Positions 37,064 to 49,140 of a stretch of 64,000 nucleotides of DNA are shown piece by piece. The stretch lies in contig NC_052616.1 in NCBI RefSeq assembly GCF_016545825.1, positions 56,681,538 to 56,745,537 on the forward strand. The letters are read 5' to 3'. How positions within the stretch are numbered: position 1 is the stretch's first letter; each line of letters begins with the position of its first letter. This DNA comes from Eucalyptus grandis. Its lineage: Eukaryota > Streptophyta > Magnoliopsida > Myrtales > Myrtaceae. The position numbers were made by a program, and so were the translations under genes. The notes under the pieces are model-generated. The model searched no databases. It had not been told where the DNA came from and saw only the letters and a program-made list of their open reading frames with translations.

Positions 37064-39228
37064 AAGTCCCGATTTTATTAGGCAGAGATTTCTTTCGAAA
37101 AGTCATGCGAAAAATATAGAAAAGACATGATCATTTGATAATTTACATCAATACTTCAAAACTGAACCAAATTCATTAATAACGGCATTACTATCCACGT
37201 GTCTTTCTTGAAAATATAACCTTGGTGCGAATCTCAACTCTATCATCTGAGATAAAGATTCGTCTTGAAAAATTACGCGGACTATGATAAAAGAGAAAAA
37301 GGATTGGCCCCAAAAGATGTTCGAGCGATGAGTTATTTCTCTCTTGAAGTTTTGCCTTCTTGGACCGTCCAACCAGAGAAATAACTGGAGGCGCGTTTTA
37401 ATAGCTTGACTTCTCTTAAAATGGTTATTTTGCCAAAAGCGTAGACATAATACATCCCCATTTGTACGGTTTCATCATTCTATTCACGTATGCGGCACAG
37501 ATACATATTCCATACCGCTGTGATCTCCTTGGACGGCTCCATACGTCTTGGCCACTTTCCTCCGCCTGAAACAACAAGCGAGGAAGAGAAGCACCACGCC
37601 TACGCCAACAGCAACAGCGACAGCGATGATAATCACGGTAGTTTTATTGCTTTTCCCTACATATGTGCAACCACATCTTAGTAACATCAGTATACGTGGT
37701 CAAGACTGTTTAGGATTCTAGAAACTGGAATTGCCACCATAGGCCAGAGCAAATGTAAAATACAGGGTAAAACAAAAAGGGTACGCTTAAAGAGCAAATG
37801 TCCAGAAGAAATGAAGCTGTAATCCATGATCTGTACTCACAACTCTATTCTTTCTCCTAAATCACATGCGAGTGCACCAATTGTTTACAGGGGATTAACC
37901 ATTAATTTGATTAAAAGCAACCTTTAACCAATTGTTATGTAAATAATCTAATCTCGTAAGTGGATGTAGAGCCCACCATGTTCAACTGGTATGAGTGATT
38001 GAGATAATCGAGCCACCTAGGAAAAAGTATTCACCTAAAAGATACTTCATCACGACTTTGTAGCATTAGAGACTTGAAAGAGCTGATAATACCTTTCAAA
38101 TTGTCTTTTCTGTCAATACTTATAATACCTCTAATCCAGCCAACAGTTTTCTTAAAGAAAAAGCTGCAGCATAATCACCGGAGTCACCACTCAAACGCAC
38201 TAAACACCAGAAAGTTTTATATGTGATCCTCGATCACCTCGCGTCTTTTTCTTTGGACATTATAGCTACTCAATCTCTCAGATCAATATGCATACAACCG
38301 CTTGTATAATGATTTTTTTTTTTTTTTAAACAGATGGTGAATACTATGATTAATCAAAATTGAATCCAAGAGCCTAGTAGGAGAGATTAGCTAAATCTGA
38401 GTAAATATTTTTGGCCCGCTGGACTAAATCCAGTCTTCGATAACAAAAGAAGACAAGCAATACAAACAAACATGTACCTTTAGGACTGGTAACCGGAGTG
38501 GGAGCAGGAGGCGGAGGCACCGGTGCTGGCAGGGCTGAGGCGTTATAAAAGGGGTAGAACTCGTACCTCACATTGCAGCTCGGAGTGAGCGTCCTCCCGC
38601 CTTGCTTCCCCTGAACCAGATTACCGATCGCGTACCAGAGACACGTGTCACAGTCTGACGCTGTCAAGTCCGGAGTGCATTGCGCGAGTGTGTACAACTT
38701 CTGCAAGCTCGTGTAGATCGCCTCTGCCACCGCGACCTTCTTCCCCGACCCGCCAGTTGAAGCCCTCGTGGCGACGTCGTTCAGGGTTCCTGCCAGGAGC
38801 TGCGTGAACTAGGTTGAGTCGGTGATGTTCCCAGTGTTGTACAAAATGGCAGCCGGCTCTCGCTCCATGGCAGAGAAGATGGACTGGTTCGTGTACCGCA
38901 ACATGCACTCAGCGAACCAGATTACCGAGACTCGCTCGTTGGAGCATGTTTCGAGGATTTTCTGTTTTGCGGCGGCCACGCAGTCGCTGCACGCGGCGGT
39001 GTCGAGGTCGCCGCGACAGAGGTAGAGCCCGTAGACCCGGTCGGGAGGGTTATGGCCGGCGGTGGCGTTGGCGAAGCCATCGGTGCTGTTGGGGGCGGCG
39101 GAGGAGAGGGAAGAGAGGAGGGTGTCGAGGTTGGACTCGTAAGTGGAGTTGGGAGTGAAGAGGGCGGTGTTTGGGCAAATATGATACATATATTCGGGTA
39201 CAGCCTCAGTACTGAAAATCTGGATGAT

Positions 39229-39312
39229 GAAGAAGAAGAAGAAGAAGAAGAAGAAGAAGAAGAAGAAGAAGAAGAAGAAGAAGAAGAAGAAGAAGAAGAA
39301 GAAGAAGAAGAA
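39229..39312. repeat. (GAA)28 microsatellite in the CRK signal-peptide codons
   Basis: 84 bases of uninterrupted GAA (TTC on the coding strand) lie about 30 bases after the start codon of the CRK pseudogene. Exon 1 is 864 bp here against 829 bp in the intact gene, a difference that is not a multiple of three. Confidence 0.97.
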
Positions 39313-39341
39313 GAGATGGAGACGGTGAAGCAAGAATTCAT

Positions 39342-40500
39342 GATGGATAGCTTGGGCCTGCGGCACGGGTAGGGGCACGCAATTACAGGAAGAAGAAGGA
39401 TACGGTCTGCTCTCGAAGATATTTTTGTTGTAAGACCATTCGGAAAATCTAGTAAGACAGCGCATGGTAACGCTTCCATTTCTCCAAATTTCTGTTCTTT
39501 TCTTTCTCAGAAGAAAAAAAGAACAGAAACCTGTTTGGTAAAATATTTGTTCTTAACAATTTTTCTAATTTTTGTTCCCATGAACAATTTTGAGAAGCAA
39601 AAAAGTTGCTTCTTATTCTCGAAACAATTTTTAGAAATAAGCTTATTATGGGAGAAATTTTGCAAGTAAACTTATTATTACAAATAAAAAAATTGATTAA
39701 AATGATTATATTTAAAATTTCACATAAAAATTTTAAAAATAAATTTTAAAAATAAAAAAAAATTGAGAATTAAATTAATATGTAGACAATAAGTTCAGGG
39801 CAAACAATTCTTTCAAACAACATATAAATGTGGATGATAAATACAATATTAGATTATTATGAAACTAGGGACAACCAACTGAAATTTGAGTAATTTTATG
39901 ATGACGTGCTTTTTATAAGAAAAATGGAATCGACATTAGGACAGCTTAAAAGGTGAAATATCAATCCTCTTTTGGAAAATTTAATACCAAGGTGTACCAT
40001 GGCAAATTGGAATTTGTGGATAAGTTTTGAACAATTTAGGTTACGTTTGATAATATTTCTATTTTCGGAAATAATTTTTGTTAAGAAATGGTTTTTTCCA
40101 TTTTTATTTTTTAGATGAGTTTTTTTAGCAAAAGAACGCATTTAATAACCGTATAAAATTTATATTTCCAAAATAAGAAAAGAATATAAATATTTTTGGT
40201 ATGATCCTAAAAATATCTACTCCTAATATTTTTCATTTAATTATAAAAATGTCAATGATGACATAGCATTTCATGTTTTAATAAAACTGGACTTTTGTAA
40301 TATTTTAATTGATAGAGATATTCTAATATGGGATAAGAAAATCCAATATACTAGTTAGTGAAAGATAAATAGTTGGAAGTGGCACTAGAGACATAACTCA
40401 TAATATAAGGAGAATGATAGTAAATCTTTAGGCATTACAATAAACAAGTGCATAGACATTTTAAGTTTTTCCAACTACAAGAAGGAGAGCAAACATTGAT
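39342..40500. other. Upstream region of CRK pseudogene, TATA lost
   Basis: The first 120 bp align with the promoter of the intact CRK gene. From about 39,466 the sequence departs, just before the position of the TATA-like box in the intact gene, and begins ATGGTAACGCTTCC, resembling the terminus of the MITE ending at 61,381. The remainder to 40,500 is AT-rich with no gene. Confidence 0.5.
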
Positions 40501-42460
40501 TGGACTCACTAAGCTTTTCCGCGGTCTTGAACGGTGAAGAAGACTAGTATACAACTTTTGTCAGGTCAAAAAAGACTTTTGACGAGCCAAGACAAACCGT
40601 GTGGAATTTTCCCTGAAGTGACTGGAGTTGTGGTTAGGTGGCAGACAGAAGAGTAAGACGGACGGTGAGGATGGAAGGCAGCATTTGGCATTTGCCCATT
40701 GTACGAGGTCGTTGACCGAAGTCAATTCTGTGGCTTGCGCTATTATTTTCTGGATGATTTTTCAATTAAAATAATATTATTAGTCACTCGAGCGTCATGC
40801 TGATATCATTTGCATTCCAGTATTTATATAAATAGACTTTAATCAGTATTTAATAATAAAATCTCAACGAATAATAAATATATCACATTAATATAAATTG
40901 AAAATATTTCGGTACTTTTCCACGGTCTTGAACGGTGAAGAAGACTAGTATACAGCTTTTGTCAGGTCAAAAAAGACTTTTGACAAGCCAAGACAAACCG
41001 TGTGGAATTTTCCCTGAAGTTACCGGAGTTGTGGTTAGGTGGCAGGAGAGGATGGAAGACAGCATTTGGCATTTGCCCATCGTACGAGGTCGTTGACCGA
41101 AGTCAATTGCGTGGCTTGCGCTCTAATTTGGCTCCACGTGGAGACTGGAAGAAAGAAAAGTCGAAACATGTATCTCAGTGATGTCGTTGTAGAGAGAGAG
41201 AGAGAGATGATATGAAAGCGATTCTAATGGCAACCATGAATCATCGTAAGGAATGATCAAACCTAAAACCCTCCGAAATGTTTCTTTAGAGTCACGCCTA
41301 TTTTATTTGGGAGATACACATTTCTTTTTCTAGGCAACTGCGTAACATAATAACCTAATTCGCTTAAGATATTGGTGTTTTGTCTATCATATATCGACTT
41401 AAAATTGATAATATTTCTCAATCAAGTATTGTCCAATATTGCAATTTCTGATATTAAATTGTATCACTCTTTCGAAAGCGCATCTTGTAAGTTAGATTCA
41501 AATCCACATGCATTATTTAATGACACTATCATACCATCGATAGGTGAGTTCATTTATTCCTACATCCATCATCATTCTAGAAGTCTAGCAAAACGTAAAC
41601 ATGATATATATATATAGGGGTGAGCTAAGAAAAAAAACTACCGAATTTGATGGTACGAATTTATTATAATATAGATACAAAATAAACATAATAATTATAT
41701 TCACATGAGCGTTGACGTTAGTGGTCACGAGACCCGCGGCATGGATTGAATTCGACTAACGTTGCCGTGGGTTCTTGAATGCTGAATTATGTGGAGTGAG
41801 CTTGGACCGTTTCGTCGTCAAAGTCGAGCGGAGAATTGGAAAGATTAGTCAAGGATAGGGATGTAGGCCCAAGTGATTTGCGAACCACGACAGATTTGAC
41901 TTCACTCCACTTAGTATTTTCGTCCTTCCCCTTCATATACAAGTTTCCATTTGATAATATGTTTAATCAACATTAACATGATCGAAGTGCAATATGTACA
42001 TAGTTCTTATTTTTTTCTTTTTTTTTGGTTTTTGGTCTAATCAAAAGTAGGAACCACTTTTTTTCATGACATAATAGATAAATAGATACATAAGCACCGT
42101 TATTATCTCAACACCTTGGTTATTTGTCAATAAATTCATAATTAATTAGTTATTTGTAAAGAGATCAGCGACTTTTGTGCTGAAAAAGAATCCTAATATT
42201 ATTGGATTTGATCTCTGTAGTTGGAATGAGAGGCAACTATTTGTTAAATGTAGAAACTTACATAGACAGCTAGATAAAAGACGTCTCCAATAGACTAACT
42301 GTTAAATGGAATCTACCTAACGTCTTAGAAGATAATGACAAATAATTACCAAAAACTTAAATTGAGAAACTTAATTTGCCAGGAGGATGATGGTCCCCAC
42401 TCGCCTTTTGCAAGTGCGTATATGTTTTTCTGGGGAAGACTAGATCAAAAGATGAACCGA
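40500..42460. repeat. Repeat U, copy 3
   Basis: Its first part is repeated at an offset of 401 bp (CGGTCTTGAACGGTGAAG at 40,522 and 40,923). Inverted W-box pairs are at 40,712-40,725 and 41,093-41,106. A GA microsatellite lies near 41,190-41,207. Confidence 0.7.
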
Positions 42461-42839
42461 CCATACAAACAACAATAATTAAAGTTGATCTTTCAATGGG
42501 AATGGTCTTTACATAATGTTGAAGCTGCCGGGTCAAATTAAGGTTTTCTAGAAAAAGGTTGTGAGAAATTCTCTGGTTATATATCGTGGGCCAGCTTTAG
42601 CTGTAATTACTACTTGTAAAAACTTGACGGTTTATCATACACATGGTAAACAATTTGATAGACTAACTTAGTTGGGTGTCCATCCTGAAGATAGACCCAA
42701 AACATGGCGTCAAGGACTCCAAGCATGAGACCTTAGCTTGCCACTCCCCCGGTGTGACCATGGTGGCTCAAGCTTCGGCAAGCTCAATGAGTGACGAGAT
42801 GCAACAAATAAGCTTCAGCAAGGGTTATCATGATGAAAT

Positions 42840-43330
42840 CCACAATCTAGCTATATCCAGAGATGATAAAGATCGAAAATTGGCAGAGTGGACCTCGCCG
42901 AACGTCGGTGGTAGGCCACAGAGGCCGCAAACCATCACGAGGTGATAGGGAGATACCAAAAAAACAAGCGAACCCACTCGTTCTACTAGTTTCGACACGT
43001 TGAACACTGATTAACACAAGTAAAAAATCGAAATCATGTCTATAGGCGCACATCACGAAGAAGTGCAATGGAGAAGACCCCCTCAAAAGTCTGTAACTCT
43101 TCTGCAACAAGGGGATTGCTTGTCATACTGAACAAAACAAACTAAGACTCTTGAGCGGCTACAGGTGGACATGTTTTGAACCCTGAAAAATGGGAGATCG
43201 AGGTACCGGGACGATTTTGAAACAAAACACCCAACCCCAAACCTTCCCTCCCAACCAAAAAAGAAAAGAAAAAAGGAGGGACGATTTTGATTTCAGGATA
43301 AAAGTAAAGGGATTGGTGTTGACATTTAAA
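42840..43330 (-). repeat. Repeat R, inverted copy
   Basis: Matches the reverse complement of 13,780-14,320 in phrases such as GGTTATCATGATGAAATCC and CCTCAAAAGTCTGTAACTC. It leads into the 3' flank of the DUF26 gene. No coding potential shared with other copies. Confidence 0.65.
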
Positions 43331-43720
43331 AAGGCCCAACAGAAACCCCTAAAACTTATCCAATTAAAGTTAAATGAGACTTAGGATGAGTCTGACTGAA
43401 CTCAACGTACTTTTTCAACACATGCTATTAGCAACGTTAGGAATACTAAAAGTTGCTTGCTAAATTCACTTGTTAAGTGATGGGTAAATTTTGCGTATCT
43501 AAATTAATTCGCTCGTATAAGCACACATAGATCTGCACATTATTTAAATTTAATAGATGAGTCTTGGTATATTTCCAGCATACTCTCCTACATCTTGTCC
43601 TTAAACGAGTCACATTCAAGAACTGTAGGTACTCACAAACTTTTTCCCATTATTCCGTCCTCAGTTATTACACTGAATGGAAAGTAACTCTACTTCAACA
43701 ACCCCAGCTTATCGTCACCC

Positions 43721-44641
43721 TCAAAAAGGAAAAAGAAAAAACACTACGCCGGCGGTGCAAAGAACCCCGGAAGACATAACTCTGACTCCTTTAGATCTCA
43801 CTGTTGAAGAAGGAGGAGGAGCAGCTACAACCGCCGCAGGTGGCGGGGCAAGTGTTGGCGCCGGTGCCGGTGCTTCATGGAAGACAGTCTCATTATAGAA
43901 CTGGTAAAGCTCAAACCTAACATTGCAGCTCGGGGCCAAGACTCTCCCTCCTTCCTTATCAATGGGCAGATTCTTGATGGCCCCTTGCAAGCACGCCTTG
44001 CACTCCGCCGACGTCAAGTCCGGCGTGCACTGAGCGAGCGTGTATAGCCGCTTCGAGCCCGAGATGTCGGCGTCCTTGACAGCAAACCTCTTCCCAGACC
44101 CATCGCTCGCCGCACTCTCCACCAATTCATCGGTCGTGTCCTTTAGCAACTGGGCAAAGCTGCTAGGGCTTGAAATGTTGACCTCGTTCATCAATACGAA
44201 GGCTGGCGCATCTTGCTCAACGGAGAAAATGGAGTGGTTCGAGTAACGCAGCATGCACTCATCGTACCAAATGATGGAGTCTTTCTCTTTAGGGCAGTCG
44301 CTGAGTATTTGCTTGCTCGCGTTGGACACGCAGTCGCCACAAGTGGCGGCAGCGATGTCGCCACGGCAGAGGAATAGCCCGTAGGTGCGGTCAAGTGGGT
44401 TTTTGCCGGCAGTGGCATTGGCAAAGCCATCGGCATCGGTGGCGGCGGCAGAGGAGAGGGAGGAGAGGAGGGTGTTGAGATTTGTTTGGTAGGTGGATTT
44501 GGGAGTGAAGAGGGTGGTGTTTGGGCAGTAATGCCCTATATAAGTTGGTGCAGCTTCAGTAATGTGAGTGCAAATACTTAGAAAATTAACGAAGAAGAAG
44601 AAGAAGATGAGAGAGAGGCGAATGGTGCCGAAAGAATTCAT
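43721..44641 (-). CDS. Double-DUF26 secreted or membrane-tethered protein, no kinase
   Basis: A single-exon frame of 306 residues. Residues 1-30 form a signal peptide with a hydrophobic core. Two DUF26 domains follow, with C92-X8-C101-X2-C104 and C205-X8-C214-X2-C217, then an Ala/Pro-rich stem (about 256-280). The last 15 residues (VLCTAGVVFFLFPF end) are hydrophobic, preceded by SSG, which could be a GPI-attachment signal or a short anchor. It equals exon 1 of the CRK genes here. Where they have AAAG|GTACG, this gene has AAAGGAGTCAG, so the donor is lost and translation runs on. No transmembrane or kinase exon follows to the left. Proteins of this shape include CRRSPs and plasmodesmata-located proteins; the origin from a CRK is visible. 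Confidence 0.88.
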   Translation of the reverse strand: MNSFGTIRLSLIFFFFFVNFLSICTHITEAAPTYIGHYCPNTTLFTPKSTYQTNLNTLLSSLSSAAATDADGFANATAGKNPLDRTYGLFLCRGDIAAATCGDCVSNASKQILSDCPKEKDSIIWYDECMLRYSNHSIFSVEQDAPAFVLMNEVNISSPSSFAQLLKDTTDELVESAASDGSGKRFAVKDADISGSKRLYTLAQCTPDLTSAECKACLQGAIKNLPIDKEGGRVLAPSCNVRFELYQFYNETVFHEAPAPAPTLAPPPAAVVAAPPPSSTVRSKGVRVMSSGVLCTAGVVFFLFPF

Positions 44642-44740
44642 TTTTGGATGATTGGCTGGCTGAGAAGAGACATTAAGAAGATATTTATATAGGGGTGTGT
44701 CAAATCAGAACTTTGGCTATGTATTGACCACAAGTCAACG
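44642..44740 (-). promoter_or_regulatory. Promoter of DUF26 gene: TATA box and inverted W-box pair
   Basis: The minus strand has TATATAAAT (complement of 44,683-44,691) about 45 bp upstream of the start codon, and TTGACCACAAGTCAA at 44,724-44,738, two inverted WRKY-type W-box cores. WRKY control would fit a defence role; this is inference from motif and position. Confidence 0.65.
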
Positions 44741-45465
44741 CGCAATTCAACTAAATTTACGAAAGATTTTGATTATGTAGGCCACTTGGGTTGCCCATAC
44801 CGTAAGTCAGTTAAGTCAACTTTTGCTGGAGTTTTCCCTTCTTTTGTACGCAAGCGAAGACTTGCAGAGAGCATTAAAGTCAAGGGCACGTTGGATCTCG
44901 TTCAACGTATGCAGAGTGATGGCTATGTCCGACTCGTAGGCCCAGCACGTCTTTAATAAGGAAAAAGTCAGAAAAGAAAAGAAAAAGAGGGCCGAACGTT
45001 TCGCAGCAGTAGAGAAGCGAGAGTAGCGGCGTTTTCTTGCTGAAAAGGAAAAGAGAGAAAGAGGCTGAGAGCGCGCGCAGCTTCAAAGAGGAGCAGATAA
45101 GGTGAAACTATGTCGGGATTGGCGGTGATTTTGGTATGTTGATCCAGTTTGTTCGTTGAAATCCTTTCCCAAATTGTCTCTTAACTTCCCGGATTGTGAT
45201 TAGAGTTTTCATACTCTTTTGTTAATCTACCTTTATGGTGATGATATATTATTGTAGTGGATGTATTGAGCCTTTGGCTGCTGGCTAGAGATTAATTCTT
45301 TTGAGTGGCCTTGTGGGTTTTCCCGGATTGACTATTTCACATAAAATTTTGGGTCTCATTTTTCTACTTTGTATTTAATTTTCGGCACTATATTTACTCG
45401 TTTGGGGTTGATAGTACTGGAATATTGTAATTAGTTGCCGTTGAGATTGATTTGATATTAGTTCA
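44741..45465. other. Intergenic, possible LTR remnant
   Basis: No gene recognised. The right part, ending CCCCAACA just before the primer-site-like sequence at 45,542, could be the end of a decayed LTR, but I could not place its start. Confidence 0.35.
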
Positions 45466-45990
45466 TTGAGTTTGGGGGTAAGGTATCGATCTTGGACAGG
45501 CTTAAGTCCTCAACAATTGATGTCATCTTTCCCCAACAAAGTGGAATCAGAGCTAGCATTGATGGAGGAAACCATTGACGCCATGCTTAAGTTAAATGCC
45601 TCAGATTATTTTATTTGGACATCTCAGATTAAAGACATATTTTCTTGTCAAAATTTATATGATCCCATCACTGGGGATAGAGGTAAAGAAGACAAGAAGA
45701 TAAAGAACAGGAGGAAATCAATCAAAAAATAGTTGGTTCTATTCACAATAGATTGATCATAATTGTTTATATCATGCTCCTCAAGAAACAAATGTTAACA
45801 CATTGCGGAAGAAATTGTAAAATGTGTGTAAGAGGGGTTCTCACAAAATAAAGCATTTTTCATTAAGAGATTTGTAAATTTAAGATACAAGGAAAGTAGC
45901 ATGTACGAGCAATCGACTCAACTTTATGATGTTGTAAATTAGTTGAAAATCTAGAAATTGATCATGGTGATGAGTCATTGACATGACATT
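45466..45990 (+). pseudogene. Copia gag fragment
   Basis: The first 88 codons are open and contain LNASDYFIWTSQIKDIF, a form of the conserved start of plant copia gag. Similarity continues with frameshifts through KAFFIKRFVNLRYKESSMYE (about 45,850-45,910). A primer-site-like TGGAATCAGAGC lies at 45,542-45,553, overlapping the frame, so the methionine at 45,466 is not the gag start. Broken and interrupted by a MITE at about 45,988. Confidence 0.75.
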
Positions 45991-46444
45991 TTTAAATTAA
46001 TTTTTTTTTCTCTTATGAAGCTTTTTTTTTAAAACTTATTTTCTTCTTCAAAATCTTATTTAAACTAGATTAAAAAACTAAAAGGCTAAAATTTTATTTT
46101 AAAAAATTGAAAAAAAATAATAATGGTAGGGTGCAAGAAGCACCATCACCAACCTTAAGGTAGGGCCCATGTCGCCTAAAACTGGGCGCCCTCATCCTTG
46201 TTAGGCCTAGGCACCCTCTCCTGGATTGGTAAGGGTCGGCCCATGGTCGACGACCCCTGTTGGCCCCTCGACAATTGGTGGCGGTGCCCCACTAGCGAGC
46301 CCTACTCTTTTCCTTTTCTTGAATTTCTTTTTTTTTAAATATAAAATTTTAGCATTTTTATTTTTAATCTAATCTAAGTAAGATTTTGAAGAAGAAATTA
46401 AAAAAAAAAAAAGCCATATGGGAGAGAGAAATTAATTTAAAGAT
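45988..46444. mobile_element. Foldback MITE inserted in copia gag relic
   Basis: Long imperfect terminal inverted repeats: left CATTTTTAAATTAATTT and TTTCTTCTTCAAAATCTTA against their complements on the right. The core (about 46,130-46,310) is GC-rich. No transposase. Target duplication unclear. Confidence 0.7.
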
Positions 46445-46798
46445 GCTTTATATGCATTTTTTGTTGGATAAATTGACAATGTCAACGAAGAATTTGATTG
46501 TACTAATTTAATAAGTTTTAGTATTTGATTACGCTTTTTGAAATTTTTATGACTCAATTGCACATTCGTGACAAGTTTATGACTTTTAGTGCACTTTAGC
46601 AACAAGTTTTATGTGAATTAAATTTAATAGCCATTGGAAATGGAATATATGGAACTAAATTGAGTCAAATTGATCTAACAAAATTGTCATGAAATGAACT
46701 GATTGGATGTTTATGATCTTGTGATTTATATCATGCATAACGTTACTAAAGCCATGACCTTTCTTGCTTCTTGTTTGATGCCTCTGTTATGGGAGACT

Positions 46799-48584
46799 TG
46801 TCGTGACCCTCCGAATGAATAACCCCTAAGATGGTTAATGGATTAACAAGCAAGCGTAGACAATCCCTCTTGTGAGGTGGTGCTAGTAATTGGCCCAAGT
46901 TTTCCAAAAGCCTAGATTTCCTTGGTTAATTATGTAACGCTATTTTTAATTTAAGAATGGCCACCAATCTATTAAAGGCTGCTAAGAGGCCAAGTAAAAT
47001 GTGAGAGGTCATTTTACTTTTGCAAATTAGAGACTCGAGCCTAGGACCTCAATAGTGCTAGATGTCTATCTAATGCCTAATTTGGCATCTTTTCCTCTTT
47101 CTTGAAAACATTTAATCATGCGATCTTTCCAACTTTTAAAATCCAAAGCAAACACATCTACATGACCACACATAATCAAAGTTGTATAACACAAGAACAT
47201 TAACCATCAAAATAACATCATACCAAGTAAAATACTATGATATCAAAAGCAATTGAGGTGCAACAAGAAAACCCAATATGAGTCGAGCAAAAAATATTCA
47301 TTCTCTTGTTGTTGAACCCTGGAATAGGACTCCTGAGGCTGCTAATAATTAAATTTGCAAATGGCCTAGATTAAGGAGTGCATGTCTCCTAAAGCTATAT
47401 GATGATAATAATGGTAACATGATTAGATATCTAAACTATATAAAAAAACGTGTTGGATAAATTTAAATTAATAACCATAATGAAATTCTATAAATATGAA
47501 GCGAACATGCGAATGTGACTCGGGAATGATGCAATAATGCAATGGGTTGTCCAAAATCGACCCATTAGCCCATTAGGTTTGCTGGACAGTAAGCTAAATG
47601 TGCTCATTTGCCCACTAAATAGTTCTAAATAAACATGGAATCTTGGTGACAGGTGAATGATAATGTGTGATTCCACTAAAATATGAGATTAAACAATGTA
47701 AGTTGCAAAAGAAATAAGGTTACTCACATCCAAGGACCGATCCTTGGAACCGGTTGACGCTGGGTCTCAAACTTCGCAAGCATGACATTCAACATAGGAA
47801 TCGACATTACATCTTAATCTATCATAGAATATGATATCAACATGAGCAAATGACGAAGAAAAGTGAGCTTGACACCCTAGGGCCCTCAGCCAAAGCATGG
47901 GGCGAGACACATCTGCAAGGTTTTTCAACAAAAAATCAAGGGAAATGGCTAGACAAAGCTAGTAGGGGTGTGATATCTTGAATTTTCGGTCCCGCCTCGA
48001 ATATATGAAATGGGCTTTTCGTCGACATGCTAATGGTTCTTTCTCTCTGAGCTGATCACTCACAAGTTAACTAACCTATTAGGTGAAGCCATTAAGGAAT
48101 ATAAACACGGTAAACTTGAGAATTCAATCAGAAATCGATTGCTCGACCGTGATAATCGGCAAGGGTCAATACGGCACCATTATAATTGAAAAGTGATCAG
48201 ATATAGGTCGATTCGATGGAATGACGTAATTGAATTGTGGGTGATTCCGCATGATTGCAAAATTCGCATCGAACGGCACTAACCCGATTTTCTATCAATT
48301 GTGTACTCGGTACTCGTAACTGAAACCTTGAGATTTTTACAACAAACAAGAATCGCCGACAAGTCAGACATGCACAAACGTAGATTGAAAGTTATCGACC
48401 ACGGGTCAAACGCGATAAAATCCCTAAAAGCTACTCGGTATATTAGGTCGCGTTAAAATCATGTCCGGTTGATTTTAACCACAAAATTGAACTTGGTTTC
48501 GGAAATTGAACGTTCGAGCGTGTTACAATTTATTTTTAGGACCTCGTCCCATCTTTTGGGAAAATTCCGTTGAACTCGGAATTA
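46799..48584 (+). mobile_element. Gypsy LTR fragment related to the solo LTR
   Basis: Starts TGTCGTGACCC and continues with a phrase similar to the solo LTR (GGCCACCAATCTATT against AGTCACCACTAATCTATT), followed by a run ending in pyrimidines. Divergence is high. The right part is interrupted by the MITE at 48,585. Boundaries are approximate. Confidence 0.55.
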
Positions 48585-49140
48585 GGGGTGTGCATGGTCC
48601 GAGCGGGCGGTTCCCGACCTAGAACTGGGAACCGCCCACTAAGGACCGGTTTCGAAAAACTGAAACCGGAATCCACCTGTTTGTTGCATCGATCCACCCA
48701 GGAACCGAACCGCCAGTCCGGTCCGATTCCCAGGTGGATCCATGAAACCGATCTTGATGCAAAAATTTTTTGGTTTTCAACATAGAATGACTATGTGACA
48801 TCAAAGCAAGCCAACGAAAAAAAAAAAAACAAATTTAAGTACGTGGAGATGTGGACGGCGGGAGAAGTAAACGTAGTGAATTTACAAATATGGTCCAGAT
48901 GGTTCTAGGTATTTTGCACAACCCTAGAAAGGAGTGAGATGAGATATAGGGTTTCTTTTTAGTAATTTTTTTTTTAATATTAAAAAGGTTCCGATCTCGG
49001 TCCGGTGGGCAGGTGGGTAGATCCACCCATGGAACGGGAACCGGACCGATACCCACCGGTTCCCTAAAGAACCGCCGATTCCGGGTGGTCCGATCTAGTT
49101 CTGGGCGGTCCGGGCGGTTCCTCGGTATTTTGCACACTCC
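48585..49140. mobile_element. MITE with GGGGTGTGCA termini, TA target
   Basis: A 556-bp element with ends GGGGTGTGCA and (reverse complement) GGAGTGTGCA, flanked by TA on both sides. Subterminal inverted repeats carry GGGCGGTTCC and related units. Non-coding. Confidence 0.75.

Noticed and set aside
39052..39372. Plus-strand frame with a poly-Glu run
   Set aside because: Antisense reading of CRK exon 1 and its GAA microsatellite.
38922..39479. 185-codon minus-strand frame with a long poly-Ser run
   Set aside because: It uses the genuine CRK start codon but the wrong frame after the TTC tract, so it encodes nonsense beyond the signal peptide.
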